This document shows, one piece after another, positions 9,888 through 19,081 of a stretch of DNA of 64,000 nt. How positions within the stretch are numbered: position 1 is the first letter of the stretch; each line of letters starts with the position of its first letter. The stretch spans positions 62,001-126,000 of the forward strand of contig JAFYQF010000012.1 of the NCBI GenBank assembly GCA_017559905.1. The letters are read 5' to 3'. This DNA is from a bacterium. GTDB lineage: Bacteria > Cyanobacteriota > Vampirovibrionia > Gastranaerophilales > Gastranaerophilaceae. The translations under genes and the position numbers were made by a program. A model generated the notes under the pieces. That model made no database searches. It had not been told where the DNA came from and saw only the letters and a list, made by a program, of their open reading frames with translations.

Positions 9888-11182
9888 TAAAAATTAACCT
9901 CATCCATAAAACTTTTAACCCATTTAATTAAGTGTGGTAATTCGTAAGGTTTTGGCAGGTATAAATCTGCACCACTGTTTAGGACAAGTTCTTTGTCATG
10001 AAAAATTGATGTTACTATAATTTTTGTGTTAGCAAATTCTTGTTGTGTGCGTATGTCTTTGCAAACCTCAAGTCCCTCAAATTTCTCTGCACTTCCCGCA
10101 TCAAGAATAATAACTGCAGGTTGGTTTTTTATATTGTTGAAATCCTCTACGATATGAATTTCATAGCCTTGAAGTTCTAAAATTGTTTTTAGTAAAATTT
10201 TCATTGCTTCATCTTGTTCAAGTATACAGATTTTGTTGTTGAAACTGGTTGTTTCTACAGAATTTTTTGCAGAAAGTTTTGCTCGTTCAATCAAATAGTT
10301 TGAGTGGTTAGGAAGTTTTGCAAGATTTTTTATGTTGACAAGTGATGAAAATAACTGTGAGGCGTCATTGTATTTGTTAACTTCGTTTGTGACAACTCCG
10401 ATGGTTGCATTAACAAATCCTGACCTCATGCCTGCAATTTCATCTCCATGCATAATCATATAACCACGTTTGATATCTTGTGGTGAGTAGAATTTTTTCG
10501 CTACAGAATCAAATGCAAAAGTCAAAAAGTTTGCTATTTTTTCTGCCTTGAGTGAGTTTGTAATTATTAAAAATTCATTTTCGGAGATGTTTCCCAGATA
10601 ATCATCTTCATTCAGTGATGATTGCATAATTGCACAAAAAGTTTGGATGAGTTTATCTGAAGCTAATTCTGTGTAAGTTTCTCGATAATTTTTGAAATTT
10701 TCTATACTAATTAATAGGCAACCCCACATTTCTTTTGAAGATAAAACCCTTTTCAAAGCACGAATTGAATAGTTTTTGTTTGGAAGAAGTTTTTTGTTGT
10801 CCAAATTAGATTCAAATTCTCTGCGTAAATGGGCTTTCATTCTCATAGTGAATTCTTCACTGTTGACAGGTTCGCTTAAAAAATCATCAGCTCCGTTTTC
10901 TAAAGCGTTTAGTCTGTCTTGTAACTCTGCAGATTTTGACATTGCAACGATAATTGGACGCATATTGTATGTGAGCGCTCTTATTTTTTTGCAGTAATCA
11001 CCTAATTCTCCCTCGACGCTATCTGAAATTAATATCAAATCAGGTTCTTGGTCTTGGATTGTTTTCATTGCAGAAATTAAATTTTTGCTTACAAAAACTT
11101 TTGACAATTTATTTTCTAAAAGTTTTTTGTATTTAACTGAAAGTTCACGACGTTTATCTATAATTAATGTTACTGATTGCAT
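9887..11182 (-). CDS. Response regulator: receiver, degenerate GGDEF, receiver
   Basis: 431 aa. The N-terminal receiver (about 1-120) carries 'DLILISDS' as the phospho-acceptor strand. A central domain (about 140-300) has the GGDEF fold pattern, but the signature is 'SENEF', so diguanylate cyclase activity is unlikely. The C-terminal receiver (about 315-430) has 'AVIILDAG' and 'LPKP' with the conserved lysine. The kinase upstream overlaps it by 13 nt and uvrC follows with a 1-nt overlap, so all three form one operon. The output is not evident: there is no DNA-binding domain. It may act through protein contacts or nucleotide binding. Confidence 0.75.
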   Translation of the reverse strand: MQSVTLIIDKRRELSVKYKKLLENKLSKVFVSKNLISAMKTIQDQEPDLILISDSVEGELGDYCKKIRALTYNMRPIIVAMSKSAELQDRLNALENGADDFLSEPVNSEEFTMRMKAHLRREFESNLDNKKLLPNKNYSIRALKRVLSSKEMWGCLLISIENFKNYRETYTELASDKLIQTFCAIMQSSLNEDDYLGNISENEFLIITNSLKAEKIANFLTFAFDSVAKKFYSPQDIKRGYMIMHGDEIAGMRSGFVNATIGVVTNEVNKYNDASQLFSSLVNIKNLAKLPNHSNYLIERAKLSAKNSVETTSFNNKICILEQDEAMKILLKTILELQGYEIHIVEDFNNIKNQPAVIILDAGSAEKFEGLEVCKDIRTQQEFANTKIIVTSIFHDKELVLNSGADLYLPKPYELPHLIKWVKSFMDEVNF

Positions 11183-11916
11183 ATTGCCCTCGCTTGTTTT
11201 TCAACGTTGCTTGCGGGTATAAATATTTCGAATGTAGTTAAGTATCTGTTGTTTTCAAGTTCTTTGCAATAAACCGCAATCTTCCCATCCATTTTTTCAA
11301 CTAAATTTTTTGTAATGTATAATCCTAAACCACTTCCTTGAACACGTCTTGTGAGAGGGTTGTCAATACGTGAAAATTTTTTGAAAATTTTTTCAAAATC
11401 TTCTTTCCTAATTTCATCGCCAGTGTTGGAAATTTTTATAGAAACATATTCGCAATCTTTGCAAAAACCTGTTTCTATTGCTATAGAAGAATGCAAATCC
11501 CCGTATTTTGCAGCGTTTTCTATTATGTTTGTTAGAACTTGTTGAAATTTATCTTTGTCAACTAATATTGTCGGAGTTTTTTCATCAATGTTTAAGCTGA
11601 AATTTTTATCTCCGTGTTGATTTTTTATAACAGAAATTACTGTTTCCACAAGAGGTTTAACAGAAATTTCTTTCAAAATGAGATTTTCATTTCCTGTAGA
11701 AAGTTTTGTCACAGAAAGCATATTTTCAACAAGGTTGATAAGTCTGTTAGATTGTTCTTCTATAATTTTTAAAAATCTTTTTTTGCTTTCATCATCCAAT
11801 TTTTCCCAAGAAGAAAGCATTGTTTGAGAGAACCCCCTGATAGAAGTCAATGGTGTCCTTAATTCGTGACTGACGGTCGATATAAAATCTTCGTAATTTT
11901 TCTCTATCTCACTCAT
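11170..11916 (-). CDS. Soluble sensor histidine kinase without an input domain
   Basis: 248 aa. A dimerisation/phospho-acceptor domain starts at the extreme N terminus ('STVSHELRTPLTSIRGFS', H17), followed by a HATPase_c domain with N box ('IIENAAKYGD') and G boxes ('GSGLGLYITKNLVE'). No membrane segment, PAS or GAF domain is present, so the signal must come from a partner or another kinase. It overlaps the two-receiver regulator gene, its likely target. Confidence 0.88.
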   Translation of the reverse strand: MSEIEKNYEDFISTVSHELRTPLTSIRGFSQTMLSSWEKLDDESKKRFLKIIEEQSNRLINLVENMLSVTKLSTGNENLILKEISVKPLVETVISVIKNQHGDKNFSLNIDEKTPTILVDKDKFQQVLTNIIENAAKYGDLHSSIAIETGFCKDCEYVSIKISNTGDEIRKEDFEKIFKKFSRIDNPLTRRVQGSGLGLYITKNLVEKMDGKIAVYCKELENNRYLTTFEIFIPASNVEKQARAICNQ

Positions 11917-11955
11917 AATCCAATTATAGCAAATTTTAGTGAAATAGCAATAAAA

Positions 11956-12582
11956 CTACTTGTGACTAAATGGTAGAATTTTTAATCCTGTTGATTGTTT
12001 TTGTTTATCGTGGTTTTTGTCAGGAAGTTCATAGCATTTAATGCATCTCGCTTCATAAGTTTCATCTCCACCAATCATAATTAATGGTGAATTTTTATCA
12101 GCAGGTTTGCCGTCAATTAATCTTTGGGTTCTCGTTGCATGGTCACAACCGCATTTCATACAAACTGCGTGAAGTTTGTCAACAGTAGTCGCAAGGCACA
12201 TTAGTTGAGGCATTTGTCCGAATGGTTCAGCTTTAAAATCAAGTTCTAATCCCGTTCCAATCACTTTTTTGCCATCTTCCATCAATTTTGCAATTACTTT
12301 TGTTATGTTGCTGTCAAAAAATTGTAATTCGTCAATCGCAACAACTTCGTCTTCAGGTTTTACAAGGCTCAAGATATGAATTGAATGTTTAACCTTAATT
12401 GCATCAAGCCACAAACCGTTACGTGATTCGATATAATCACCTTGAGCACGTGTGTCAACTTCAGGAGAAATTACTTTGACTTTTTTCTTTGCAATGATGC
12501 AACGTCTGATTCGTCTTAATAATTCTTCTGTTTTTCCACAACTCATCGGCCCTGTAATTAGCTCGAAACTATACCCTTCCAT
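11956..12582 (-). CDS. tdk: Thymidine kinase
   Basis: Phosphorylates thymidine with ATP in pyrimidine salvage. 208 aa, type II (bacterial tetrameric) family. P-loop 'GPMSCGKT' is at residues 11-18, the DE(L)Q motif is 'AIDELQFFD', and the zinc site uses two CxxC pairs ('CMKCG' and 'CIKC'). GGGGAG lies 6 nt before the ATG. The short gap to the kinase gene upstream is on the same strand but has no obvious promoter. Confidence 0.95.
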   Translation of the reverse strand: MEGYSFELITGPMSCGKTEELLRRIRRCIIAKKKVKVISPEVDTRAQGDYIESRNGLWLDAIKVKHSIHILSLVKPEDEVVAIDELQFFDSNITKVIAKLMEDGKKVIGTGLELDFKAEPFGQMPQLMCLATTVDKLHAVCMKCGCDHATRTQRLIDGKPADKNSPLIMIGGDETYEARCIKCYELPDKNHDKQKQSTGLKILPFSHK

Positions 12583-12689
12583 TGTTCTCCCCTGTAAAAT
12601 CTCTATATCATCCCTCTATGCATTTTATTATAATCCCATTTGAGAAAAATTAAAAGTTAAAATTTGTTAAACTTTTTAGATAAAATAAA

Positions 12690-12712
12690 CGCCGGTAAGA
12701 GCATTACCGGCG
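12690..12712 (-). terminator. Terminator of the TolC-like gene
   Basis: CGCCGGTA and TACCGGCG form a perfect 8-bp stem around a 7-nt loop. On the minus strand it continues into GTTTATTTTATC. Confidence 0.75.
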
Positions 12713-12748
12713 AAGCTTCACTTTAGATTAAAAGTAAAGAGGTGATGA

Positions 12749-14146
12749 TTATTGTAATTGTAATTTACTGCCTGTTGCTTTATAAAGACCGATGTAATCT
12801 ACCATAAATTCTGCCTTTTGTTGTGCAACAAGCTGGTTTATATAGAGCAAACTCTCTCTCTTTTGAGCTAAATCTAATAACGAAATTGTGCCTTCGTTAT
12901 ATTTCATTTCAGTAAATTTGAAGTCAGCATTTTCAAGATTTGCCTGTTTTAAAGTTTGTTCAACTTTTTGTTTATCCATTTTAACTTTTACTAACGCATC
13001 ACTAACTTCTTGGATAGCTGTAATGTTTGTCTTGTAATAGTTTTGAAGAACTCTTTCGTAAGTTGCTTTTTTAAGTTTTAAGTTAGCTGTATTTCTTCCG
13101 CCTGTGAAGATTGGGGCCATAATACCTCCAGCTAAACCTAAAAGCATATTGCGTGTTGTGAATAAACTGTTGAAGTCATCTGATGAGAAAATTCCGCCAC
13201 CTAATAAGTTGATGGTTGGTAAAAATTCTTTTCTTGCAACTCTTACGTCAATACCTGCTTTTTCTACAGAGTTTTCTGCTTTTAAATAATCAGGACGTTG
13301 TGTGATAACTTCTGATTCTATATATTCAGGTACAAAATTGTTGTAGTTAATTTCATCAAGAGATGTTCTAGCTAATGAATGAGCGTTTTCTGGACTTTCA
13401 CCTATTAGTACGCTCAATTGGTGAAGTAAAACTTCTCTTTTTTTGTTTAATTCGATTAAATCTGTTTCACCTTGAACTAAATTTTTGTTAGCTCTGATAA
13501 CATCTGTAGTTGAAACTAAACCTTCCTCGTTGCTTAATTGCATAAGTTCGTGAATTTGTTTTCTCAAAGATACAATCTCTGTCTGAAGTTCGATTGCCTT
13601 GTCAAGGCTTACGATATTCAAATATGTAGAACCTACTGCACCAGCTATTGCGATGTATGCGGCTCTTTCTTCATATTTTGAGTTTTCCCAATTCTTTTTA
13701 GATGATTTTGTTTTATCTCTGTTTTTTAAGAAAATATCAGCTTCGTAGCTAACAATCATCGGCAAGCCTAATGTCAATTCTGTTTGTGTGCTTCCTGGCA
13801 TTTTCATCCAGCCACCGCCACCGCCAGCCGTAAATTGTGGAAGTTGGTTTGCAACTTGCAATTTTGTTTGATGATAAAATTCTTCAACATTCAATGTTGC
13901 CATTTTCAAATCGTAGTTGTTTTCGATAGCTTTTTGAATGTATCCGTTTAAAGTGTTGTCGTTGAAGGTGTTCCACCAATCAAGATTAACGTATTCATAT
14001 TTATAATCATCACTAACTTTTTTATCTTTTTTAACTATGCTTTTGAATTGTTTTGGAGAAGCAGTTGTTGTAGCTTCTGCGAAAACAGGGGAAATATTCA
14101 AAGTTGTGAAACTTAATAATAGTGCTAATGATATAACCTTTTTCAA
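12749..14146 (-). CDS. Outer-membrane efflux protein, TolC/NodT type
   Basis: 465 aa with a signal peptide ('LALLLSFTTLNISPVFA') and the two-fold repeated OEP architecture: 'YNDLKMATLNVEEF' near residue 94 and 'RPDYLKAENSVEKAGIDV' near residue 281 mark the typical repeat starts of RND/MFS outer channels, each followed by long coiled-coil helices. It is divergent from a marR-emrA-emrB set and shares a regulatory region with it, so it most likely forms the outer-membrane exit of that tripartite pump. No lipobox was seen. Confidence 0.85.
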   Translation of the reverse strand: MKKVISLALLLSFTTLNISPVFAEATTTASPKQFKSIVKKDKKVSDDYKYEYVNLDWWNTFNDNTLNGYIQKAIENNYDLKMATLNVEEFYHQTKLQVANQLPQFTAGGGGGWMKMPGSTQTELTLGLPMIVSYEADIFLKNRDKTKSSKKNWENSKYEERAAYIAIAGAVGSTYLNIVSLDKAIELQTEIVSLRKQIHELMQLSNEEGLVSTTDVIRANKNLVQGETDLIELNKKREVLLHQLSVLIGESPENAHSLARTSLDEINYNNFVPEYIESEVITQRPDYLKAENSVEKAGIDVRVARKEFLPTINLLGGGIFSSDDFNSLFTTRNMLLGLAGGIMAPIFTGGRNTANLKLKKATYERVLQNYYKTNITAIQEVSDALVKVKMDKQKVEQTLKQANLENADFKFTEMKYNEGTISLLDLAQKRESLLYINQLVAQQKAEFMVDYIGLYKATGSKLQLQ

Positions 14147-14200
14147 CTTAAATTCCTCTCAAAATTTTCTCTTGCTTTTTCAATAATACTATGCTAGCAT

Positions 14201-14242
14201 AATATTGTTGTAAATGCAACATATTTTTTTTACAACAATATT
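14201..14242. promoter_or_regulatory. Putative MarR operator between divergent efflux genes
   Basis: AATATTGTTGTAAA at 14201-14214 is exactly repeated in inverted orientation as TTTACAACAATATT at 14229-14242, with a 14-nt spacer. TATAAT-like boxes for marR overlap its right side (14245-14256). A palindrome ATGCTAGCAT lies at 14191-14200. The position between the tolC-like gene and marR makes this the probable binding site of the MarR protein. Confidence 0.7.
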
Positions 14243-14269
14243 ATTATAATTATAATACAGACTGGAAAT

Positions 14270-14737
14270 ATGACTGATATAAAGTTAAAGCATTATACAG
14301 AGAATATACATTACGAGATGGAACAGACGGTTAGGTTGATGAAAAAATTGCAACTTCAGATGTTTCAAAAGTTAGGGTTTGATATTTCTCTTGATGAGTA
14401 TGCGGCGTTAGATATTGTTTCTATTAATGCGGGGATTTGCCAAAGAGATTTGGCGAAATTGTTATTGAAAGATAGAGCAAATACTGGTCGTATTTTAGAT
14501 AGTTTGGAAGAAAAAGGTCTGGTCACCCGTTTTATTGATACAAAAAACAACAGGCTTGTTAAAAAAATGGGGATTACTGAAAAAGGTTATAGAAAATTAA
14601 ATGAAATTACTAAAAAAATAGAAGTGCATATATCAAGTTTTGCGGGGAATTTTTCGCACGATGATGTTGAAAAAATGCATGAAATGTTGAAAAAATTCCG
14701 TGGGCATTTAGAGGATGTTGTAGAGATGAATATATAA
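14270..14737 (+). CDS. MarR family transcriptional repressor
   Basis: 155 aa, the normal MarR length. The winged helix is clear: 'GICQRDLAKLLLKDRANTGR' (recognition region, about 60-80), then 'LEEKGLVTRFIDTKNNR' and 'ITEKGYRKLNEI' for the wing. N- and C-terminal helices form the dimer interface. It is the first gene before an EmrA-like and an EmrB-like gene and probably represses both itself and the divergent TolC-like gene through the inverted repeat upstream. Ligands of such repressors are typically small aromatic compounds. Confidence 0.88.
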   Translation: MTDIKLKHYTENIHYEMEQTVRLMKKLQLQMFQKLGFDISLDEYAALDIVSINAGICQRDLAKLLLKDRANTGRILDSLEEKGLVTRFIDTKNNRLVKKMGITEKGYRKLNEITKKIEVHISSFAGNFSHDDVEKMHEMLKKFRGHLEDVVEMNI

Positions 14738-14759
14738 ATATAAGATAAAGAGGTAGGAA

Positions 14760-15758
14760 ATGACAGAAGAAAGAGAAAATATTCAATCAGAAGAAACAAA
14801 ACAAGAACACAAACCAAAGAAAAGATTTATAGCTATCGCAGCGGTTGCTGCATTGGCAGTAGGTGGTGTGTTTTTTGTTAGAGATATGATGATGTATCAA
14901 TCAACAGATGACGCTTATGTTGAAACAACAACAGTTCAAGTTGCACCACGTGTAAGCGGTCAGATTACAGAAGTTTTTATCACTGATAACCAAGCTGTAA
15001 AAGCAGGTGATTTGGTTGCGAAAATTGATGCCGCTGATTACGAAGTTAAGTTAGCAAGTGCAGAAGCTAAATATGAAAAAATTCTTTTAGACCAAACAAA
15101 TGCCAAAGCGGTTTATACTGCTGCAAAAACTAACATTGATGCTGCAAAAAAAGATTTAGACAGATACACAAACTTATATAAAGAAGGTGCAGTTTCTAAA
15201 CAAGTTCTAGACAACGCTCAAGTTAAATATGACAACGCAGTTGCTCATATGACAAATGCAGAACAATCATTGTTATCTTCATCGAACGACAAAGTTGCAG
15301 ATGCTAATTTAAAAGAAATGAAAGCTAATAGAGATAAAGCTCAATTAGATTTGTCTTATACAGAAATTTATGCTCCACAAGATGGAACTGTTTCAAGCAG
15401 ACGTGTTGAAAAAGGTATGTATGTAAACGTTGGAACACCTTTGTTTACAATCGTTCCTCATAATGTTTGGGTTGTTGCAAACTTCAAAGAAAACCAACTT
15501 CGCCACATGAAACCTGGTCAAGAAGTTGATATCAAAATTGATACTTATCCAAACAAAGTTTTCAAAGGAAAAATTGATTCTATTCAAAGAGCTTCAGGTG
15601 CAAAATCAAGCTTGTTCCCACCTGAAAACGCAGTTGGTTCTTTCGTAAAAATCGTACAAAGAATTCCTGTTAAAATCGTGTTTACTGAAGAAATTGACCC
15701 TAATGAATTCAATGTTATTCCAGGAATGTCAGTTGTTCCAAAAGTTAAGGTTAAGTAA
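14760..15758 (+). CDS. EmrA/HlyD-type membrane fusion protein
   Basis: 332 aa periplasmic adaptor. A charged N terminus and a single membrane helix (about 22-41) are followed by the half-lipoyl motif ('VQVAPRVSGQITEVFITDNQ'), a coiled-coil hairpin (about 95-185), the second lipoyl half ('DLSYTEIYAPQDGTVSSR') and a beta-barrel ('VWVVANFKENQLRHMKPGQ'). The last motif is typical of EmrA. It bridges the MFS pump downstream and the TolC-like channel. Confidence 0.9.
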   Translation: MTEERENIQSEETKQEHKPKKRFIAIAAVAALAVGGVFFVRDMMMYQSTDDAYVETTTVQVAPRVSGQITEVFITDNQAVKAGDLVAKIDAADYEVKLASAEAKYEKILLDQTNAKAVYTAAKTNIDAAKKDLDRYTNLYKEGAVSKQVLDNAQVKYDNAVAHMTNAEQSLLSSSNDKVADANLKEMKANRDKAQLDLSYTEIYAPQDGTVSSRRVEKGMYVNVGTPLFTIVPHNVWVVANFKENQLRHMKPGQEVDIKIDTYPNKVFKGKIDSIQRASGAKSSLFPPENAVGSFVKIVQRIPVKIVFTEEIDPNEFNVIPGMSVVPKVKVK

Positions 15759-15776
15759 AAAAAGTAATTAGAAAAG

Positions 15777-15830
15777 ATAAGGTAATACAGAATTTTTAAA
15801 TTTATTATTTATTAATTCCTATTACCTTAT
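15777..15830 (+). other. Inverted repeat between the emrA- and emrB-like genes
   Basis: ATAAGGTAATA and TATTACCTTAT are a perfect 11-bp inverted repeat around a 32-nt AT-rich loop, followed by TTTTAAAAAGG, which includes the ribosome site of the next gene. It could limit read-through or protect the upstream mRNA end. It is too loose for a classical terminator. Confidence 0.45.
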
Positions 15831-15848
15831 TTTAAAAAGGATATGAAA

Positions 15849-17411
15849 ATGTCAAACGAGCAAGTTCCAACAAATGAAGAATGGCGCCCTAGCATAAATC
15901 CTTGGGTAATGATTATGCCCGTTATGGTTGCTGTTTTTATATATGTTTTAGACGGTACAATTGCAAACGTAGCATTGCCACATATGGCGGGAAGTTTCTC
16001 TGCAACAAGAGATGAGTCTATGTGGATTTTGACAAGTTATTTGATTGCTGCGGGGATTGTAATTCCTGCTGTAGATTTTTTCAGCAAAGTTTTTGGTAGA
16101 AAAAATTTCTTTGTAATCAGTATTATGTTATTCACATTTGCATCAATGCTTTGTGGTATGGCAAAAAGTATTGAATTTATGATTTTCGCCAGAGTATTGC
16201 AAGGTTTTGGCGGAGGCGGTATTGTTCCTATTTCTCAAGCAATTATTTTAGAAAGTTTTCCAAAAGAAAAACGTGGGCTTGGGATGTCAATTTTTGGTAT
16301 GGGCGTAATTCTTGCACCGATTGTTGGACCTGTTTTGGGTGGTTGGATTACTGACAATTGGACTTGGCCGTGGATTTTTTATATTAACGTGCCTTTTGGA
16401 TGTATCGCTGCAATCTTGTGCCACAAAATTATTGAAGATCCACCTTATGCAAAACGTAGAAAAGATGTGAAAATTGATTTTAAAGGTTTTATTTATCTAA
16501 CGATTTGGCTTACGGCGTTCCAAACTTTTTTGGATAAGGGAAATAATGCTGATTGGTTTAATGCGCCTTGGATTTGCTGGACGTTTGCAATATCTGCGGT
16601 TGCGTGTATTCTATTTTTCCATTCGCAAATTACTAATAAAGATTCGCTTGTAGATTTATCTGTGTTTAAAGACAAAAACTTTTCTGCAGGTACAACAATT
16701 CAAGTTGTGGTACAAGCGGTTTTGTATTCTTCATTGGCTATTTTGCCACAATTTTTGCAAAGTATGCTAGGGTATACGGCGTTTTTAAGCGGTGCAACTA
16801 TGATGCCAAGAGGTTTTGGTAGTATGGTTGCGATGGTTTTGACGGCAACAATTTCTAACAAAGTTGATAACAGATTGATGACGGCTGGTGGGTTAGCGTT
16901 AATTGGGGCTGCAGGTTTGGCGTTTGGTTCATTGAATTTGCAAATTTCAAATATGAATGTTGCAATTCCAAACTTTTTTATGGGTATGGGAATGGGGCTT
17001 GCTATGGTTCCTTTGATGAACTTGTCGGTTGAAACTTTGAAAAATGAACAGTTGACAAACGCTACAGGTATCCAAAACTTGTTGAAAAACATTGGTGGTG
17101 CAATCGGAACTTCGCTTGTAGCCACTATGCTTACAAGGTTTGCGCAAGTTCATCAATATATGATGGTTGGAAATTTGAGTGATTTGAATACTGTTTTTGT
17201 GGAAAGAGTTCAGGCAACAACAGGAGCATTATCTTTGTACGTTCAAACAGATGTTGCAAGGCATATGGCTGAATATACAGTTTATGGACAATTGATTAAA
17301 CAATCAACACTTTGGGCGTTTATTGATTCGTTTAGGGTGTTTGGCATTTTGTGTTTTGTCGTAATTCCTTTGCTGTTGTTTTTCAAAAAAAGTAAAAAAC
17401 AAAGTTCTTAA
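15849..17411 (+). CDS. EmrB-type MFS multidrug exporter (DHA2, 14 TM)
   Basis: About 520 aa, mostly hydrophobic, with the DHA2 features 'FIYVLDGTIANVALPHMAGS' (TM1) and 'GWITDNWTWPWIFYINVPFG' (motif C to TM6). It exchanges protons for drugs across the inner membrane. I chose the ATG at 15849 because AAGG then lies about 8 nt upstream; the ATG at 15843 is too close to it. The partner genes are the adaptor upstream and the divergent TolC-like channel. Confidence 0.9.
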   Translation: MSNEQVPTNEEWRPSINPWVMIMPVMVAVFIYVLDGTIANVALPHMAGSFSATRDESMWILTSYLIAAGIVIPAVDFFSKVFGRKNFFVISIMLFTFASMLCGMAKSIEFMIFARVLQGFGGGGIVPISQAIILESFPKEKRGLGMSIFGMGVILAPIVGPVLGGWITDNWTWPWIFYINVPFGCIAAILCHKIIEDPPYAKRRKDVKIDFKGFIYLTIWLTAFQTFLDKGNNADWFNAPWICWTFAISAVACILFFHSQITNKDSLVDLSVFKDKNFSAGTTIQVVVQAVLYSSLAILPQFLQSMLGYTAFLSGATMMPRGFGSMVAMVLTATISNKVDNRLMTAGGLALIGAAGLAFGSLNLQISNMNVAIPNFFMGMGMGLAMVPLMNLSVETLKNEQLTNATGIQNLLKNIGGAIGTSLVATMLTRFAQVHQYMMVGNLSDLNTVFVERVQATTGALSLYVQTDVARHMAEYTVYGQLIKQSTLWAFIDSFRVFGILCFVVIPLLLFFKKSKKQSS

Positions 17412-17525
17412 AATGGATTATAGATTTTAGTGTAATGTAAATTAAAAAAATTTGTGCTAAAATTATTTAAAAATGAACTTTTTCACTAGAAAAATCGTTA
17501 TCTTTTTGGAAACAGGAGAAAGTAA

Positions 17526-18008
17526 ATGAAAAAATTTTTATCGTTATTTTTAGTATTTGGAGCAGTTTTGTCTGCAGGAACACAAGCTTTTGCGGGTGAT
17601 GCGGAAGATGCAAGAGCATTTTTTGATAAATATGTAAATGCAGCTAACACATACAGTCCAACAATTGAAACTATGTATTCGCCAAACGCAAAAATTACAA
17701 GACAAGTTGTTAAACCTGATGGCACATTGGTTAATGTTGATACTGACACTGCAACTTATATGAAACAACTTAAACTTGGTCAAGCTGGTGCAAAACTTCG
17801 CAAATACAAAAATACTTACACAGATATAAAAGTTGAAAAATCAGGTAGCGGTTACAAAGTTAGTTCACTTCGTCAACCTTCAGGAGAAGATTACAAACTA
17901 AAAACTTACATGGTTGTTACAAAACAGCCTAACGGAAGTTGGTTAATTACTGAAGAAATGATGCAAACAAAAGTTCAAACTTTCTTGAAATATGCTAACA
18001 AAAAATAA
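17526..18008 (+). CDS. Secreted NTF2-like protein of unknown function
   Basis: 160 aa, signal peptide with cleavage after 'TQAFA', AGGAGA before the start. The mature part begins with a helix 'DARAFFDKYVNAAN' and continues with alternating strands ('KYKNTYTDIKVEKSGSGYKV', 'MVVTKQPNGSWLITEEMM'), a pattern typical of NTF2/SnoaL-like folds. Function unknown; a periplasmic ligand-binding role is possible. It lies 12 bp before aroC and may be cotranscribed with it. Confidence 0.6.
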   Translation: MKKFLSLFLVFGAVLSAGTQAFAGDAEDARAFFDKYVNAANTYSPTIETMYSPNAKITRQVVKPDGTLVNVDTDTATYMKQLKLGQAGAKLRKYKNTYTDIKVEKSGSGYKVSSLRQPSGEDYKLKTYMVVTKQPNGSWLITEEMMQTKVQTFLKYANKK

Positions 18009-18020
18009 TGGAATGTAATT

Positions 18021-19079
18021 ATGCTTGAAAAATTCAGATTTTTAACTGCTGGCGAAAGTCACGGCAAATGTTTAACTGCGATTATTGAAGGACTTCCGTC
18101 AGGTTTTGAAATCAGTGTAGATTTTATAAATCAGGAACTAAAACGCCGTCAGGGTGGTTATGGTCGTGGCGACAGAATGAAAATCGAATCTGACACGGTA
18201 GAAATAACATCTGGTGTTAGGTTTGGCAAGACTACAGGTGCGCCTGTAACGCTGGTAATCTACAATAAAGATTTTGAAAATTGGGAAAAAATCTTGAGTG
18301 TTTCGGCTGAAGATTATACGGAAGAAAAATCTTTTACAAAATATCGCCCTGGACACGCTGATTATGCGGGTTCTGTAAAATATAACCATAAAGATTTGCG
18401 TGATGTTTTGGAGCGTTCTAGTGCTAGAAAAACTGCGATAGAAGTTGCAGTCGGTGCTGTTGCAAAACAAATTTTGAAACAATTTAATATAAACGGTTAT
18501 TCAAAAGTTTTGCAAATAGGCAAAACAACTGAAGAAGAAGATTTTTATGCAGAAATCGACAAGGCTAAAGAGGCAGGCAATACTTTAGGTGGAAGATTTG
18601 TTCTTGTGTTTGAAAACATGCCAGTAGGTTTGGGTTCTTATGTTCATTGGGACAGAATGCTTGACGGTAGAATAGCACAAGCATTAATGAGTATCCCTGC
18701 TGTTAAGGCTGTTGAAATCGGTAATGGAAGACAGGCATGTGAGTTAACTGGACGTGAATTCCATGATGAGATTTTGTTGAAAGATGGCAAAATTTTCCGT
18801 GAAACAAATAATGCAGGCGGTATTGAAGGCGGTATGACTAACGGTGAAAATTTGGAAGTATACGCTACAATGAAACCGATTCCGACTATGAGAATTCCAT
18901 TGAGAACTGTTGATTCTTCAGATATGTCAGAGGCAGAAGCGCATTTTGAAAGATCAGATGTATGCGCAATTGAAGCTTGTGCAGTTGTGGCAGAAGCTCG
19001 TGTTGCTTGTGTTTTAGTGAATGAATTTTTGCTAAAATACGGCGGTGATAGTCTTGAAGAAATTCAAAAAAGATATTAA
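18021..19079 (+). CDS. aroC: Chorismate synthase
   Basis: Converts EPSP to chorismate using reduced FMN, the last step of the shikimate pathway. 352 aa. Signatures: 'LTAGESHGKCLTAIIEGLP' at the N terminus, 'RPGHADYAGSVKYNHKDLRD', 'LERSSARKTAIEVAVGA', 'NAGGIEGGMTNGE'. It is complete and of family length. It converges with a TrmB-type gene with only 2 bp between stops. Confidence 0.96.
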   Translation: MLEKFRFLTAGESHGKCLTAIIEGLPSGFEISVDFINQELKRRQGGYGRGDRMKIESDTVEITSGVRFGKTTGAPVTLVIYNKDFENWEKILSVSAEDYTEEKSFTKYRPGHADYAGSVKYNHKDLRDVLERSSARKTAIEVAVGAVAKQILKQFNINGYSKVLQIGKTTEEEDFYAEIDKAKEAGNTLGGRFVLVFENMPVGLGSYVHWDRMLDGRIAQALMSIPAVKAVEIGNGRQACELTGREFHDEILLKDGKIFRETNNAGGIEGGMTNGENLEVYATMKPIPTMRIPLRTVDSSDMSEAEAHFERSDVCAIEACAVVAEARVACVLVNEFLLKYGGDSLEEIQKRY

Positions 19080-19081
19080 TT

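Noticed and set aside
9887-11182. Active diguanylate cyclase
   Set aside because: The GGDEF signature is replaced by SENEF, so catalytic residues are missing.
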